Below, in pieces: positions 1-12,057 of a stretch of 64,000 nt of DNA. Under the pieces are notes generated by a model that was not told the origin of the DNA, ran no database searches, and saw nothing but the letters and a program-made list of their open reading frames with translations. This DNA comes from Ampelocalamus luodianensis (Eukaryota; Streptophyta; Magnoliopsida; Poales; Poaceae), in NCBI GenBank assembly GCA_036346255.1, contig CM070632.1:24755408-24819407 (forward strand), read 5' to 3'. Every line of letters begins with the position of its first letter. The stretch's first letter is position 1. The position numbers were made by a program, and so were the translations under genes.

Positions 1-1657
1 TTATTTGTGGCTCGTCTTATTGGTTGTTCTTGGTTCTTTTGCCTTTCGCTTAGGATTAGACATTTGCGGTAACCAGAAACGATCCTCATAACAAATCGAG
101 CAACGACAAGAAGGCAAGCAGTTTGATCATGTTAATCCCAGTATTTTAAGTATTTATGTTGATTACAAATTCTATGTATGCATTGCTATTTTGTTTTAAT
201 AGTTGGCCTAGTAGATGCATTTCCTTAGCAAATGATTATCCTCTACTACCATGAGCCTAGGTTACTTGCTGTGATTTAGAGTTCGTGGATGGGCTCTTGT
301 CACTTAGTAGTTGCGAATTAATTGCTTAGCCATGCTTAGCCGGTAGAAATGGCGGTTATCGACTTGTCGATAACCTTGATCCTAAACTTATTATGTATTA
401 TGATTTCCATTTTGTGCCATGTCTACTTATGAAAACTAAAACTGAAAACAAAATGATTTAGACTTGGGCACAATGGTATGATGGTGTGATTTTGGGTGTG
501 GTTGGAATGGTGCCTAAGTCAACAAGGACCGAACATCTTGTTACACTAAACCAAGCATTTTAGCGTGCTAACCACACTAGAGGGTATGGGACCTCTCTTG
601 ACTTAGTACTTTGGCGTGTATTGGCTCGGGTCGCGGGAGGTCGCGGGAGGGATGGTGTTGGGAGCATTGTAGTGTCAGAAAGACTTCACGGGATGGGATT
701 TGTTGTCTTTCGACTTGCAATGTAGCGTATGGTGTTTCTACCCATCTGAGCGGCTCGTAGTTAATACACAATATTGGAAGCGTCTCGTAGGACTTAGCCG
801 TGCGGCATACCTACGGAAGTGTGCTTTTGGCTTAAAAGCGATGCGAAGTGTGGGTACATTGGTACACCCCTGCAGGGTTAAAACTATTCGAATAGCCTCG
901 TCCTAGGTTATGGACACGCTTGGGGAGGTCTTTCAAGAGTTAGACTACAACCTTTTAAATTAAAACTTGATGGGTGGTACGAATCGGGGATTCGTGCTAT
1001 GTTGTGGTGGCTATTGGGATAGTCACTTTCAGGTGGTTACTTGTATGTATCTGTACTCACTGTTACTTTGATAACAAAACAGATTTGCAAACTTGCTTTT
1101 GAAATGTATTACATTATTGCAAATAAAGTTGGCTTCATGCAAAATAAGACATACAACCTCCACCTAAATAAGCTTGCATGTAGTTATGAATAGGTCTGCT
1201 ATTCCACACGTCAGTCTTGCGGGTACAAAGACAATCTTTGTACTCAGATGCTATGCTTAATTGTTTGGTTGCAGAGGAAGGAGGTGAGCAGAAGGGCCTC
1301 ACTTTGCGGTGTGTTGTGGTAGTTTCTTGGGCGACTAGCTTGGCGGCCGGTCGGTTGCCTTGTGGGTGTGTGGCTAACGGTCGACTTTTGTTCTAGCCAT
1401 CTTATGGCGCTTTTGCTTCATTGTCATTCTTGTATATTGTTCTATTTGGCGGTCGGCTCCTTTTGTAATAACTTTACTTTATGTATGTCGTTGTTGAACT
1501 TAGTGATGTATGTGTATGGAATTGATGTGTAATTTTGTGATGATGTCGTATCTGCAAGTGCAGGAAGCATATGTCCATCGAGGCTTAGAATGTTTAATTA
1601 GTAACACTAGAACCATTTGGGGTTAAGTGTTCCTAGTTAAATATTCGGGTCCTCACA
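1..1657 (+). repeat. Element A 5' LTR, 3' portion only
   Basis: It ends in ..ggtcctcaca immediately before a primer-binding site and aligns with the end of the LTR at 6688-11565. It contains a candidate splice acceptor (ttgtttggttgcag, AG at 1273-1274), which in the 3' LTR copy reads ttgcgag. No coding sequence is supported here; the short open frames are shared with the non-coding 3' LTR. Confidence 0.92.
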
Positions 1658-1661
1658 AAGT

Positions 1662-1673
1662 TGGTATCGAGCC
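1662..1673 (+). promoter_or_regulatory. Primer-binding site, initiator-tRNA-Met type
   Basis: The sequence tggtatcgagcc lies 4 bases after the LTR end. It matches the plant gypsy iMet-type site tggtatcagagcc except for one missing A in CAG. The same loss occurs in B and E, while C and D keep the full motif. Confidence 0.85.
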
Positions 1674-2427
1674 ATCTTGACCGTAGAAAACCCTAGCTTG
1701 GTAGCCTTGTAGGATGTTACGAAAACCTACTTTCAAGAGTCAAATGGTTTATGAAAATTAAGTAAGTTATCAGATTTTACTCCTTACCTATCTTAGTTTT
1801 CTTCACTCGTCTTGTTACGGTTTGGGTTTTGAAAATTGTTTTCCTCTCATCTTCTTCCAAAGGATAGTCCTTATCGTTTAATTTGGGTTTTGGGGACCAA
1901 TGAGTTTGGCAAATTGAAGTGTTGGCTGCCCTTCTACAAGGTTTTGAAGCTTCTGGAATGGAAAATTTCGACTAGGAGCTTGGATGCAAAATCTGGACAG
2001 CAGCGTCAATTTCGGACAGCAAGCTCAAAGGTTCTAAAGAAGGTAGATAATGAGAGGATAATTCAACTAAAGCTGGTGGGAATAAAAGGGTAAGAAGTGA
2101 TATGAAATTAGCTAATGTCTATACTCTATCGGTGGTTATACCTTGATTTTTGGACTGTTTTGAGCCAGATTTTAGTTCTGAAATTTTGGGTCTTCTCAAA
2201 CGATTACTCGTTCTTCCATACGGGTTAGTCGTTTCGGGAAGTGGATTCGGTGACTTATGACCTCATGTTCTTTTGTGGCTGTTCGTTGGTCATGTTAACT
2301 AAGTTTGGATTCTGTGTTCTTGGGTCTTGAGCGTATCTAACTTGTCTTAGTAAATCGGGATGGTGGTGGGACACGTGCGGCGGAATCGGTAGGGTAGTCC
2401 CGATGAGGAGCTTCCCCTCCTCCGACC
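1674..2427 (+). other. Element A untranslated leader
   Basis: No gene is supported. The stretch is alignable with the leader of element B (27661-28308) and, in reverse complement, with the leader of element D (51767-52098), including the shared block around 'gagcttggatgc' and 'tctggacag'. It links three LTR families as relatives. Confidence 0.7.
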
Positions 2428-3300
2428 ATGGCGGAAGTCCTCATGCAAATCGAGCATGTCGTTCGGAGGACCGTAGGGTGTTGGAGGTCATCGCCAGAAC
2501 ACCTCCACTCACTCTGGTGCCTCTGGATGCGGAGGTGGTTCCCGGTCTCGTGGGGACTTGCGGAGTTCCTCGTGCTCGACCTCCCACCTTCTCCGGTCGA
2601 GGATCCCTTGGGCGCGAGACGGCCGGCTGCGTCGGTTGGCGGAGCTCAGCGTTGCTCGATGCCCGGGAGCGGGGCGGGCGCACCGCATCCCATCGGTGGA
2701 GGGTGCGGCACTCTCATGGTGGGAGAACTTCCTCGCCATGCGACTGCGGGACACGTGGTCTCGTGGGAGGAGTTCGATCGACTTTCGTCGGGCCCATGTC
2801 CCCCCGGCTGATGAAGTGAAGAAGAAGGAGTTCCTTGCGCTCAAGCGGCGCAAATGCGTGGCGAGTACCTCCACGAGTTCAACCATCGGCGAGTGCGCTC
2901 TGGCGAGGTGGCCGCGATGAGGCCAGCGGGAGAAGTTCATGGAGGTTTGTGCGAGGAGCTTGAGGACAAGCTCTCTATCGTGGACTTCCCGACTTCGGAC
3001 CTTGGTGGACAAGGCCATCATCGCGAGCACAAAGCGAGAGCTGGCGAGTCCCATAGCGCAAGTGGGAGGCCCGGTGATGCGCGCGAGCGGCCTCGTTCGT
3101 CCCGTGTTGGACTGCACGGTGGCCCGTTCTTTGGCTTCACCACCGCCGAGGCCTTGGCACCAGCTCCACGTCCTCGCGAGCGTGGCTCGATCGCGTCGCT
3201 GCGACCAGCGGCGGTGTTCCCGTAACCCGCGGCCGGCGTCACTGCTTCTCTTGCCACGACAAGGGCCACTACGCGAGTAGTTGTCCTAAGAAGGCTGGAG
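2428..3300 (+). pseudogene. gag: Element A gag (frameshifted)
   Basis: Gag packages the element RNA into cytoplasmic particles. The ATG at 2428 opens MAEVLMQIE. Downstream fragments in changing frames include an ALSWWENFLAMR block, a FRRAHVPP block and KKKEFLAL, which together form a plant gypsy capsid domain. It ends in a CCHC zinc knuckle around 3243-3284 (CFSCHDKGHYASSC, C-x2-C-x4-H-x4-C). At least three frame changes are needed to read from capsid to knuckle. Several fall at sites where a CAG or CTG would be expected, so true breakage is uncertain. The frame of the knuckle leads toward the protease, as in a gag-pol polyprotein. Confidence 0.85.
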
Positions 3301-3399
3301 CGGCCCCTCGTCCTAATGGAGGGCGGGCAAGGAGTGGTCACCCACGACCGAAGACCCGGGCTTGGGAGCGGCGAGTCAACCACATCTCGGTGAGGAGGC

Positions 3400-3790
3400 A
3401 CGGGAGGCACCGGCGTGGTGTTGGGTGCGCTCCTTGTTAATTTGCGTCTGCTACGATTTTATTTGACTCTGGGGCCTCGCATTCTTTTATTTGAGGTCTT
3501 TTCTTTGTTGATTGTGGGCTTCTTTGTGTTCCTCAGGGATTCCACTGCTGATTCGCTCTCGGGTTGGAAATGAGAGTGACCAAGTATCTTGGGATGTTCC
3601 TATCCACATCGGCGTAGGGTTCTTGGCGAATCTTATTCTACTCGACTCGGCGCTTGGATGTGATTCTTGGCATGGATTGGTTGTCCCAACACTTGGGGCA
3701 AATCGATTGTGCCGGGAAGATTGTCTACCTCACGACCCTTGGTGAGCAGGTTGGGTTTCGCCACGATTGCGAGAGCCCCATCTTTATGTC
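3400..3790 (+). pseudogene. Element A aspartic protease region
   Basis: The retroviral-type protease cleaves Gag-Pol. The active-site motif FDSGASHSFI is visible at 3462-3491, with D-S-G intact. The usual downstream block DVILGMDWLS is at about 3658-3686. The two motifs are in different frames, so at least one indel separates them. It lies between the gag zinc knuckle and RT, as expected. Element B has the same site with CTG reduced to CG inside the DSG codons, which destroys the frame there. Confidence 0.85.
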
Positions 3791-3929
3791 CTTGAAGCAA
3801 AGCGGTATTGGAGATTCACGAGCGTCCCCACTGTGTGTGACCGCGGATGTCTTTCGGAAGACTTGCACGGCATGCCACTGTTCGAGATCTGGAGTTTGTG
3901 ATAGAGTTCTTTGCCGTGCACGCCCTATT

Positions 3930-4738
3930 TCTAAGAGGCCGTGTCGCATGCCTCCTAATGAGTTGGAGGAGCTGAAGAAGCAAGCTGGGTGAGCTGCAAG
4001 AGAAGGGTTTTATCCGTCTAGCTCATCTCCTTGGGGTTGTCAGATTATCTTTGTGAAGAAGAAGGACAAGACCTTGCGCATGTGTGTCGATTACCGTCAA
4101 GCTTAATGAGGTGACGGTAAAGAACAAGTATCCTTTGCCCGTATTGATGATCTTTTGATCAATTGGCCGAACACGAGTCTTCTCAAGATTGACTTGAGAT
4201 TGGGCTATCATCAAGTCGAGGATCGGGCGAGGATATTCCTAAGACAGCCTTTGCTACTCGTTATGGCCTTTACGAGTACACCGTCATGTCTTTTGGTTTG
4301 ACTAATGCTCCTGCTTTATTCATGAATCTTATGAACTCGGTATTCATGGAGTATTTGGATAGGTTTGTGGTGGTATTCATCGATGATATCCTTATCTACT
4401 CCAAGAGTGAAGAAGAGCACGCTGAGCATCTTAAGCTTGTGTTGGGCAAGCTGCGTGAGCACCAGTTGTATGCCAAATTCAGCAAGTGCGAATTCTGGTT
4501 GAAGGAAGTGGCGTTCTTGGGCCATGTTCTTTCAGCAGGAGGTGTGGCTGTGGATCCTAGCAAGGTCAGTGATGTGCTATCTTGGGGTCAGCCCAAGTCG
4601 GTCACCGATGTGCGGAGTTTTCTTGGTTTGGCTGGCTACTATCGCCGCTTTATCGAGAATTTCTCCAAGATTGCAAAGCCTATGGTGAGCTGCTCAAGAA
4701 AGACAAGAAATTTGAGTGGTCCATTGCTTGTGATGTGA
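3930..4738 (+). pseudogene. Element A reverse transcriptase
   Basis: RT copies the element RNA to DNA. N-terminal blocks are PPNELEELKKQ, KKKDKTLRMCVDYR and KNKYPLP, followed by KIDLR at about 4188. They are scattered over frames until 4286. From 4286 to 4738 a 150-residue frame is open and carries the palm and thumb: MSFGLTNAPALF, the catalytic FIDD at 4376-4387, then KCEFWLKEVAFLGHVLS and SFLGLAGYYRRFIENFS. The catalytic aspartates are present. This is the best-preserved part of the element and is nearly identical in B up to the YSKSEEEH block. Confidence 0.92.
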
Positions 4739-5190
4739 GTTTTCGGGAACTCAAGAAGCGGTTGACCTCAGCCCAGTGCTTGTTCTCCACGATATTCACA
4801 AGAGTTTTGATATCTTTTGTGATGCTTCTCGTCGGGTCTTGGTTGTGTTCTTATGCGGGAGGGCAAGGTTGTGGCCTATGCATCGCGGCGATTGAGGCCT
4901 CATGAACTCAACTATCCTACTCATGACTTGGAGTTAGCTCTTTGTGGTCCATGCACTCAAGATTTGGCGGCATTATCGATTGGTAACCGTTGTGAGGTGT
5001 ATTCGACCACAAGAGCTTGAAGTACTTGTTCACCCGGACGATCTGAACCTCGGGCAAAGAAGATGGTTGGAATTGATCAAGGACTATGACATGGGCATTC
5101 GGTACCATCGGGCAAGGCCAATGTCGTTGCGGATGCACTCGATCGGAAGGTGTATTGCAACATGTTGATGCTCCAAGAAGCGGCGACCTT
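4739..5190 (+). pseudogene. Element A RNase H region
   Basis: The region continues directly from the RT connection. Readable pieces are a D-x-F-C-D-A-S block near 4800, the VAYASRRLRPHELNYPTHDLEL segment near 4865-4930 and WRHY near 4965, then a KANVVADALDRK-type end near 5110-5150. These match the gypsy RNase H that removes the RNA strand during cDNA synthesis. Frames shift several times. No separate start is expected, since it is part of the polyprotein. Confidence 0.8.
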
Positions 5191-5299
5191 CCCTCATTTA
5201 AATTCAGCGCCTCAATTTGGGTTTGATCGAGCACGGTTCCCTTGCCGTTGGTTGTGCAACCAACCTTGGTGGACCAAATCAAGCGGCACAGTGACGAAT

Positions 5300-6170
5300 G
5301 CGGGGTGAGCGGATCAAGCGAACATCAAGGATGGGATGGCCAAGTGCTTTTCGGAGGATGAGCATGGCGTTGTATGGTTTAGGCGGCGCCTTGTGGTTCC
5401 TAAGGTCATGGAATTGCGGGATTTGATTCTCGCGAAGCCCATGATTCTCCTTTGTCTATTCATCCGGGGCTACCAAGATGTATCGGGATCTTCGTCGAGA
5501 TTACGGTGGACCCGAATGAAGCGCGAGATTGCCAAGTTCGTTGCGAGTGCGGCGTGTCTTTGTCGCGTGAAGGCGAGCATCGGCGTCAGCGAGTCTTCTT
5601 GACCTTTGCGGTGCGAGAATGGAAGTGGGATTCCGTTGGCATGGACTTCATCACGGATTGCCCGCTCGTCCAAAGGAATGATGCTATTTGGGTCGTGATC
5701 GACGGGTTGACTAAAGTGGCACATTTCCTTCGGTCAAGACTTCGGCCGTGTGGGGCCTTTGGCGAACTTTATGTCTCGAGGATTGTGAGTCTTCACGGTG
5801 TACAGAAGGCGATTATTTCGATCGTGGTGCACTTTTCACCTCGCGGTTTTGGCATAGTGCGCAGAGGCTATGGGAACCGCCTTCATTTGATCTGACCTTT
5901 CATCCTCGGTGATGGTCGGGGCGGAACGAGTCAACCAAGTGTTGGAAGATATGCTCGTGCTTGTGTTCTTTCCTATGGGAAAAAGTGGGAGAAATGCCTA
6001 CCTTTTCTTGAGTTCTCCTACAACAACGGCTATCGAGGCCGTCTTGGCATGGCACCATTTGAGGCTTTGTATGGGAGAAGATGCGAGACCCCATTGAACC
6101 GGGTGATGCGGTGGCGGCGGTTCTTGGCCCGATTCGATTAATGAGGCGAAAGTCAAGTTCGATTGATCGC
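5300..6170 (+). pseudogene. Element A integrase
   Basis: Integrase joins cDNA to host DNA. Pieces of the N-terminal H2C2 zinc-binding segment (LSIHPGLP..., then CECGVSLSREGEH) lie at about 5455-5580. The catalytic core begins with WDSVGMDFIT near 5630, followed by NDAIWVVIDGLTKVAHF and LYVSRIVSLHG. The block near 5900-6095 (ERVNQVLEDML, then MAPFEALYGRR at ~6050) is the core end with the third acidic residue. Frames are broken repeatedly, and several breaks sit where element B retains an extra base. Confidence 0.85.
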
Positions 6171-6234
6171 GAGCATCTGCGTGCGGCCCGATCGAGCGGA
6201 AGAGCTATGCGGATCGTCGTCGCCGTGAGTTGAG

Positions 6235-6665
6235 CTTTGAGCCCAATGACTTTGTGTATCTCAAAGTCTCACCCTTGAAGGGCCATCGGCGTTTTGGCAT
6301 CAAGGGCAAGTTGGCTCCTCGATATGTTGGGCCTTACCGTATCATCGAGAGAGTTGGGCGATTGCATCTGATTGGAGTGCGGTGCACTTGAGGGTGCATG
6401 ATGTGTTCCATGTTTCACACTGAAGAAGTGCCTCCGTGTCCCAGCGAGGAAACTCCGTTGGAAACTCTCGATGTGCGGGAGGATTTGACCTATCGCGAGC
6501 ATCTGTTCGCATTCTTGAGAATCGAGCGGAGAACAAGGAACCGTGTCATCAAGTTCCTTAAGGTTGATGGTCAAACCATCCAGAAGATGAAGCAACTTGG
6601 GAGCGAGAAGATCGCCTTCGTGCAGATTTTCCTTCTTTCTTCTCAGAGTAAGCGGAATCTCGGTC
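6235..6665 (+). pseudogene. Element A integrase tail with chromodomain-like end
   Basis: The DFVYLKVSPLKG / KGKLAPRYVGPYRI segment (about 6248-6345) is the integrase C-terminal GPY/F module. It is followed by a VHDVFHVS-LKKCLRVP remnant near 6395-6450. The end at about 6495-6660, with YREHL, RNRVIKFLKV and then EATWERED-type codons in another frame, is the chromodomain-like fold found at the end of chromoviral integrases and thought to guide insertion into heterochromatin. The assignment rests on motif order. B and E carry the same arrangement. Confidence 0.8.
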
Positions 6666-6670
6666 GAGAT

Positions 6671-6687
6671 TCTTGTAAGGGGAGAGT
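6671..6687 (+). promoter_or_regulatory. Polypurine tract of element A
   Basis: The purine-rich run aaggggagag directly precedes the 3' LTR start tgtaacatcc. It primes plus-strand DNA synthesis. Element B has aaggaggagag at the same place. Confidence 0.8.
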
Positions 6688-9600
6688 TGTAACATCCCAA
6701 TTTTGGGCTTGTGTTTCAAATGTAAGAAAATGAGTAGAAATTAAAACTTTTTCTTACATCATGTATTTCCTTTGTGTACTGAACAAGTATTGTACCAAAG
6801 ATATGGAAGTACAAAGTCACAAGTCTTTTGATCCAAATCTTGTTCTTCCAAAAACAATCTTGTCAAATCTTATGATCATCCTCTGGATATATTTTTCCTA
6901 AGTCTCTGTGGTGGTATGTGACCCCTCTGAAAAATTTCACAATTTTTAGAAATTGTTTGAATATTTTTAGAAGCGATCAAACTGTTTGACTCTCAGTCAA
7001 ACATTAAAGCAGAGCCTTGCAGAATTTTGGAGATTTATTCGCAGCATAAAACTCTCTGAAAATTTTCACAAGGTCAATGCCCGATCGACAAGCTCTGCAA
7101 AAATTTCATAATTTTTGGAGTTAATTTGCTACCCCAAATAAATCTTTCAAAGTCTCTGTTTTTATTTCAAAGTCAAACTAGGTTTCTTGTTACTCGGGTT
7201 CGAGTCGGACTGGGCTCGAGCCAACCGACTTCGGTCGATCAACTAAATGCCGAGCCACTCTTTAAAGCGCGGTGGATCTCAACCGTTAGATCTAAATCGC
7301 CCGGGCAGCGCGTGTGTCGATCGGACCCTCGGTTGCATTGGCCAATAGGGACGTTGGATTTCAATCCAACCGTCCGGATCTCCGTGAGCAATCGGTTTGT
7401 CCGCGAACTTCGTTTAATCGTGACCGTCCATTTCTAATCCTACGATCGTGGCTCGTCTTCTCTGTTCTTCTTCCTCCTCATTTGCTCGGCGCGCGGCGTT
7501 CATGGCGAGAGAAAAGAGAGCATGGGGGCTTGATGTGTCACCTCCACGTTGCTTTGCCAGCGTCTCTCGCAATGCATTTAATGCGCTGAGCTTTCTCCTC
7601 CATGGTCACCGTGCTCACTTGCTCCCATCTTTTCTTGGTCTGGCAGGAGCATGAACCGAGCTCACCATGGGCTCATGTCCTTGATCGAAACCCTAATCCT
7701 TCCCTATATAATTGCCCCTCTAGGTCCTCACAGTGTTCCTTTGCACCACACTTTGCTCTTCTCTGTGTTTGAGCTCAAGAACACCTCTCACCCTCAAAAC
7801 ACCATTGTTGGCGTAGAGCTCCAATGGCGGCCTTGGTGTCAGTGGTTCATCTTGACATTTCTTGCACCCTTTTGAACCCCTCAACCTCCTTTATATTTCC
7901 CTAACTTGATTTTGGGTTGCATTCACGAGGAATCACTCAATTTTAAGTTTGGAGATTTTCGGTTAGTTTCACCCCTTTCTTCTCCACTCAGGTAAGTGAT
8001 TCTTTTGCAATTACTTGCTTTTGGAGCCTCTTTGAGCTATAATGAAGCTGTGGTAATGATGTGGTTCCACTCATTTTGCTCAGAACCTCATTTCCACTTC
8101 ATCTTCTTGGCTCGGTGGACTTCATCGTGTTCAAGTCTTCCCGGCCATCTTTGAAGCTCCTCTCGGTTAAGGTAGCTCCTATATAGTCCCTAGAAGTCAT
8201 GGCTTTTCGCTTCCTTGGACTGCGTGGAGCATTTGCCATTTTCGTGTTTTGCCGTGTCGGCCTTCATCTTTGTTTTTCGGCTCGTGGCGTTCGAACTTCC
8301 ACCGCGCGAGGTCACCACCGCTGGGTCGCAACACTATTGCGAACCCATTTTGATAGTTTGTGGCGCGCATGTGGCCGAGTCGCCGGCGACCGGTAGCTAA
8401 AACCATTCGGGTTTTGTCGGTTGTGAAGCTCCGTTTTCGTCGGATCATTAGGACACATTAATTACCAATCATTAGCTATTAATTGTGTCTTAATCATTAT
8501 TAATGAGCCAGCGACTGTGGGCCCAATCTCCTTAAATCAATCTCTGTTTCACTCCACGCTTTGTTCGACATCATTAATGCTTAATCATTGATTAGTAAAA
8601 ATGTCGACGCATAACCTGTCGGAAACCTTCTGCGGTCGTGACTTGTGGGCCGATGCTGCTGTGCTGCGTGGGTTAAATCGTTGCGATCGTGACTCGTAGT
8701 CAGCGACATGCGGTCCCACTCGTCGATACCTCTTTTTGAACCGATCTATAGCGCCGTCCATTTTGTGATCTGCGGCCCGGATCTTGTATGCATTCGGACC
8801 ATCGGTTCCCCTCATCGTCTGGGCGTCGATCTTGCGATCAACGGCGAAGATCGTGTGTGCAATCGGACCATCCGGTTGTTGGTGCGTTACGGGCGCCCAT
8901 CATCGATCTGCGGTGGGATTGGCCAAGCAACCGCATGCCGTCCGGTTGCATACACTCGGGTGAGCCGTTGGATCTTGATCAACGGTGGGTTTCATGTGGG
9001 TTTGCGCGCGTGCGCTATTTTTGTAGCGTGAGCGTAGGATTTTAGATCAAGGGTTGGGAGTTGTCCACGTCATTTCCTTTTTATTGGATTGTTACGTATT
9101 TGGTAAGCAATTGTTTATCAGCGAAAATGATATAGAAACTTTAGAAACTCATAACTAATTCATTTTAACTGCTTTTTAGTTAATTCCAACTGTAATAAAT
9201 TATGTTATCACTTTAGCTTATTATAAAAATGGATTTAAGCATGTTCCAGTAGCAGAAAATTGTATAAATAGGAATAACTTGATTTCTGTCATTTTGAATA
9301 TTCCAGAAAATGAATAAAACTTTAGAAAATGCATATCTTGCTCTGTGTATGTCCAAAATGAATGATTCCAACCTTGATAAATTGGTTATTAACCCAATGT
9401 TAATGTAAAAATGATGGTAAGTCCAAGATTATATGAAACCTTGATTAATGATTTAGTACCTATTTTGACATTTAGAAAATTACGGAAGACTTATAAAATG
9501 CACAGTAATTCTCTGTAAATCCTAAAAATAGAAATTTGATGTTAGAAATCCCTCTGTTATCATTCCATAATGTGAAATAGATTTTGCACATGTTTATATT

Positions 9601-11565
9601 TCGGAAAGTGCATGATACTAGTTTTGCATCTTAGAAAAACCATAACTAAATCATTTTAACTCCAAATGACCTGAAATTTTATATGGGTTACCTCTATACC
9701 AGTGGGTAGCTACCATAAAAATTTCAGCTTCAAAATCTCTCTAGAAAATATTTTTGCTACAGTGCTAATTATGGGCGAAAATGTATTTTTATGCATTATC
9801 TTTTGCACCACAAATCCAAATTAGGTTTTCAGTTTCTATGTCTAGGTATAATCGTACTCTACGATGTGTAAATTTAAATCGCATTTGGTTAAGTTTTGCT
9901 TGCTCTTTTGTTTATTTGTGGCTCGTCTTATTGGTTGTTCTTGGTTCTTTTGCCTTTAGCTTAGGATTAGACATTTGCGGTAACCGAGAGCGATCCTCCG
10001 CAACAAATCGAGCAACGAGCAAGAAGGCAAGCGGTTTGATCATGTTAATCCAGTATTTTAAGTATTTATGTTGATTACAAATTCTATGTATGCATTGCTA
10101 TTTTGTTTTAATAGTTGGCCTAGTAGATGCATTTCCTTAGCAAATGATTATCCTCTACTACCATGAGCCTAGGTTACTTGCTGTGATTTAGAGTTCGTGG
10201 ATGGGCTCTTGTCACTTAGTAGTTGCGAATTAATTGCTTAGCCATGCTTAGCCGGTAGAAATGGGCGGTTATCGACTTGTCGATAACCTTGATCACCTAA
10301 ACTTATTATGTATTATGATTTCCATCTTGTGCCATGTCTACTTATGAAAACTAAAACTGAAAACAAAATGATTTAGACTTGGGCACAATGGTATGATGGT
10401 GTGATTTTGGGTGTAGTGGAATGGTGCCTAAGTCAACAAGGACCGAACATCTTGTTACACTAAACCAAGCATTTTAGCGTGCTAACCACACTAGAGGTAT
10501 GGGACCTCTCTTGACTTAGTACTTTGGCGTGTATTGGCTCGGGTCGCGGGAGGTCGCGGGAGGATGGTGTTGGGAGCATTGTAGTGTCGAAAGACTTCAC
10601 GGGATGGGATTTGTTGTCTTTCGACTTGCAATGTAGCGTATGGTGTTTCTACCCATCTGACGGCTCGTAGTTAATACACAATATTGGAAAGCGTCTCGTA
10701 GGACTTAGCGTGCTTGGCATACCTACGGAAGTGTGCTTTGGCTTAAAGCGATGCGAAGTGTGGGTACATTGGTACACCCTGCGAGGTTAAAACTATTCGA
10801 ATAGCCTCGTCCTAGGTTATGGACACGCTTGGGAGGTCTTTCAAGAGTTAGACTACAACCTTTTAAATTAAAACTTGATGGGTGAGTACGAATCGGGGAT
10901 TCGTGCTATGTTGTGGTGGCTATTGGGATAGTCACTTCCAGTGGTTACTTGTATGTATCTGTACTACTTGTTACTTTGATAACAAAGCAGATTTGCAAAC
11001 TTGCTTTTGAAATGTATTACATTATTGCAAATAAAGTTGGCTTCATGCAAAATAAGACATACAACCTCCACCTAAATAAGCTTGCATGTAGTTATGAATA
11101 GGTGTGCTATTCCACACGTCGATCTTCAGGTACAAAGACAATCTTTGTACTCGGATGCTATGCTTAATTGTTTGGTTGCGAGAGGAAGGAGGTGAGCAGA
11201 AGGGCCTCACTTTGCAGTGTGTTGTGGTAGTTTGCGGGCGACTAGCTTGCGGCCCGGTCGGTTGCCTTGTGGGTGTGTGGCTAACGGTCGACTTTTGTTC
11301 TAGCCATCTTATGGCGCTTTTGCTTCATTGTCATTCTTGTATATTGTTCTATTTGGCGGTCGGCTCCTTTTGTAATAACTTTACTTTATGTATGTCGTTG
11401 TTGAACTTAGTGATGTATGTGTATGGAATTGATGTGTAATTTTGTGATGATGTACGTATCTTGCAGTGCAGGAAGCATATGTCCATCGAGGCTTAGAATG
11501 TTTAATTAGTAACACTAGGACCATTTGGGGTTAAGTGTTCCTAGTTAAATATTAGGGTCCTCACA
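6688..11565 (+). repeat. Element A 3' LTR (4.9 kb)
   Basis: The LTR begins tgtaacatccca and ends tcctcaca, preceded by a polypurine tract. A TATA-like motif (ctatataa) lies at 7704-7711, about 1.0 kb in. A perfect splice-donor consensus, cag|gtaagtg, falls at 7989-7996. The rest (8.0-11.5 kb) would then be R/U5. Long AT-rich stretches (9060-9780) carry no open frames of note. The family is shared with B (22635-27644) and related to D and to the 11566 fragment. Confidence 0.92.
7704..7711 (+). promoter_or_regulatory. Candidate LTR promoter TATA box, element A
   Basis: The motif ctatataa sits 1.02 kb into the LTR. Equivalent sites are at 33599-33608 in B and, on the minus strand, at 55915-55922 in D, at the same distance from each LTR start. 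Position conservation supports it; no transcript evidence is available. Confidence 0.55.
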
Positions 11566-12057
11566 CTAGGGTTTTAGAATTGGAGCTGAACTTTGGGGAA
11601 TTGTTTGAGGTAGCAAACTAACTCCAAAAATTCTGAAATTTTTACAGGAGCTTACTAACTTAAATATTGACCTTGTGTAAAATTCTCAGAGTCTTTATGT
11701 TGAACATTTTTCTCTAAAAATTCTGCAAGGTACTGAGCTAAGGTTTGACTAACAGTCAAGCTGGTTTGACTGACCTCCAAAAATATTCAAACAATTTCTA
11801 AAAATTGTAAAATTTTTCAGAGGGGTCACACACCATCCCTAGAACTTAGGAAAAATATTTCCAGAATGATCACAAGATTTGATAAGAAAGTTTTTGATGG
11901 GCAAGGTTTAGGTCAAAAGAGACTTGTGAATTGTATTTCCATAATTCTTTTACAAGAATTCTTCAGAACATCAATGAAATACAAGATGTAAGAAAAGTTT
12001 TTAATTTCTACACATTTTCTTACATTTGAAACACAAGCCAAAACTTGGGATGTTACA
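11566..12057 (-). repeat. Antisense LTR fragment interrupted by element A
   Basis: Read on the minus strand it starts tgtaacatcccaag and follows the first ~490 bp of the LTR family seen in A and D. It is most like D (56949 downward), including the ctaaaaccctag block. It stops exactly where element A begins, so A appears to have inserted into this LTR, whose remainder would lie left of the window. Its own start at 12057 abuts LTR C. Confidence 0.8.

Larger units (their letters stand above)
1..11565 (+). mobile_element. Element A: chromodomain Ty3/gypsy retrotransposon, 5' LTR cut by window edge
   Basis: Two copies of one long LTR flank a gag-pol region: the first 1657 bases match 9917-11565 almost base for base apart from small indels. 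Internal order is PBS, gag, protease, RT, RNase H, integrase and a chromodomain-like tail, which is Ty3/gypsy order and places it among the chromoviruses (Tekay/Del-like by LTR and PBS style, inferred). The 3' LTR is 4878 bp, unusually long. Near-identity of the LTRs suggests recent insertion. The candidate target site duplication is ctagg at 11566-11570; its partner lies outside the window. No frame is open through the whole of gag-pol; see the CAG/CTG finding for why this may be artefactual. Confidence 0.93.

Noticed and set aside
4023..4525. Minus-strand open frames opposite the element A RT
   Set aside because: They are shadows of the conserved RT frame on the plus strand.
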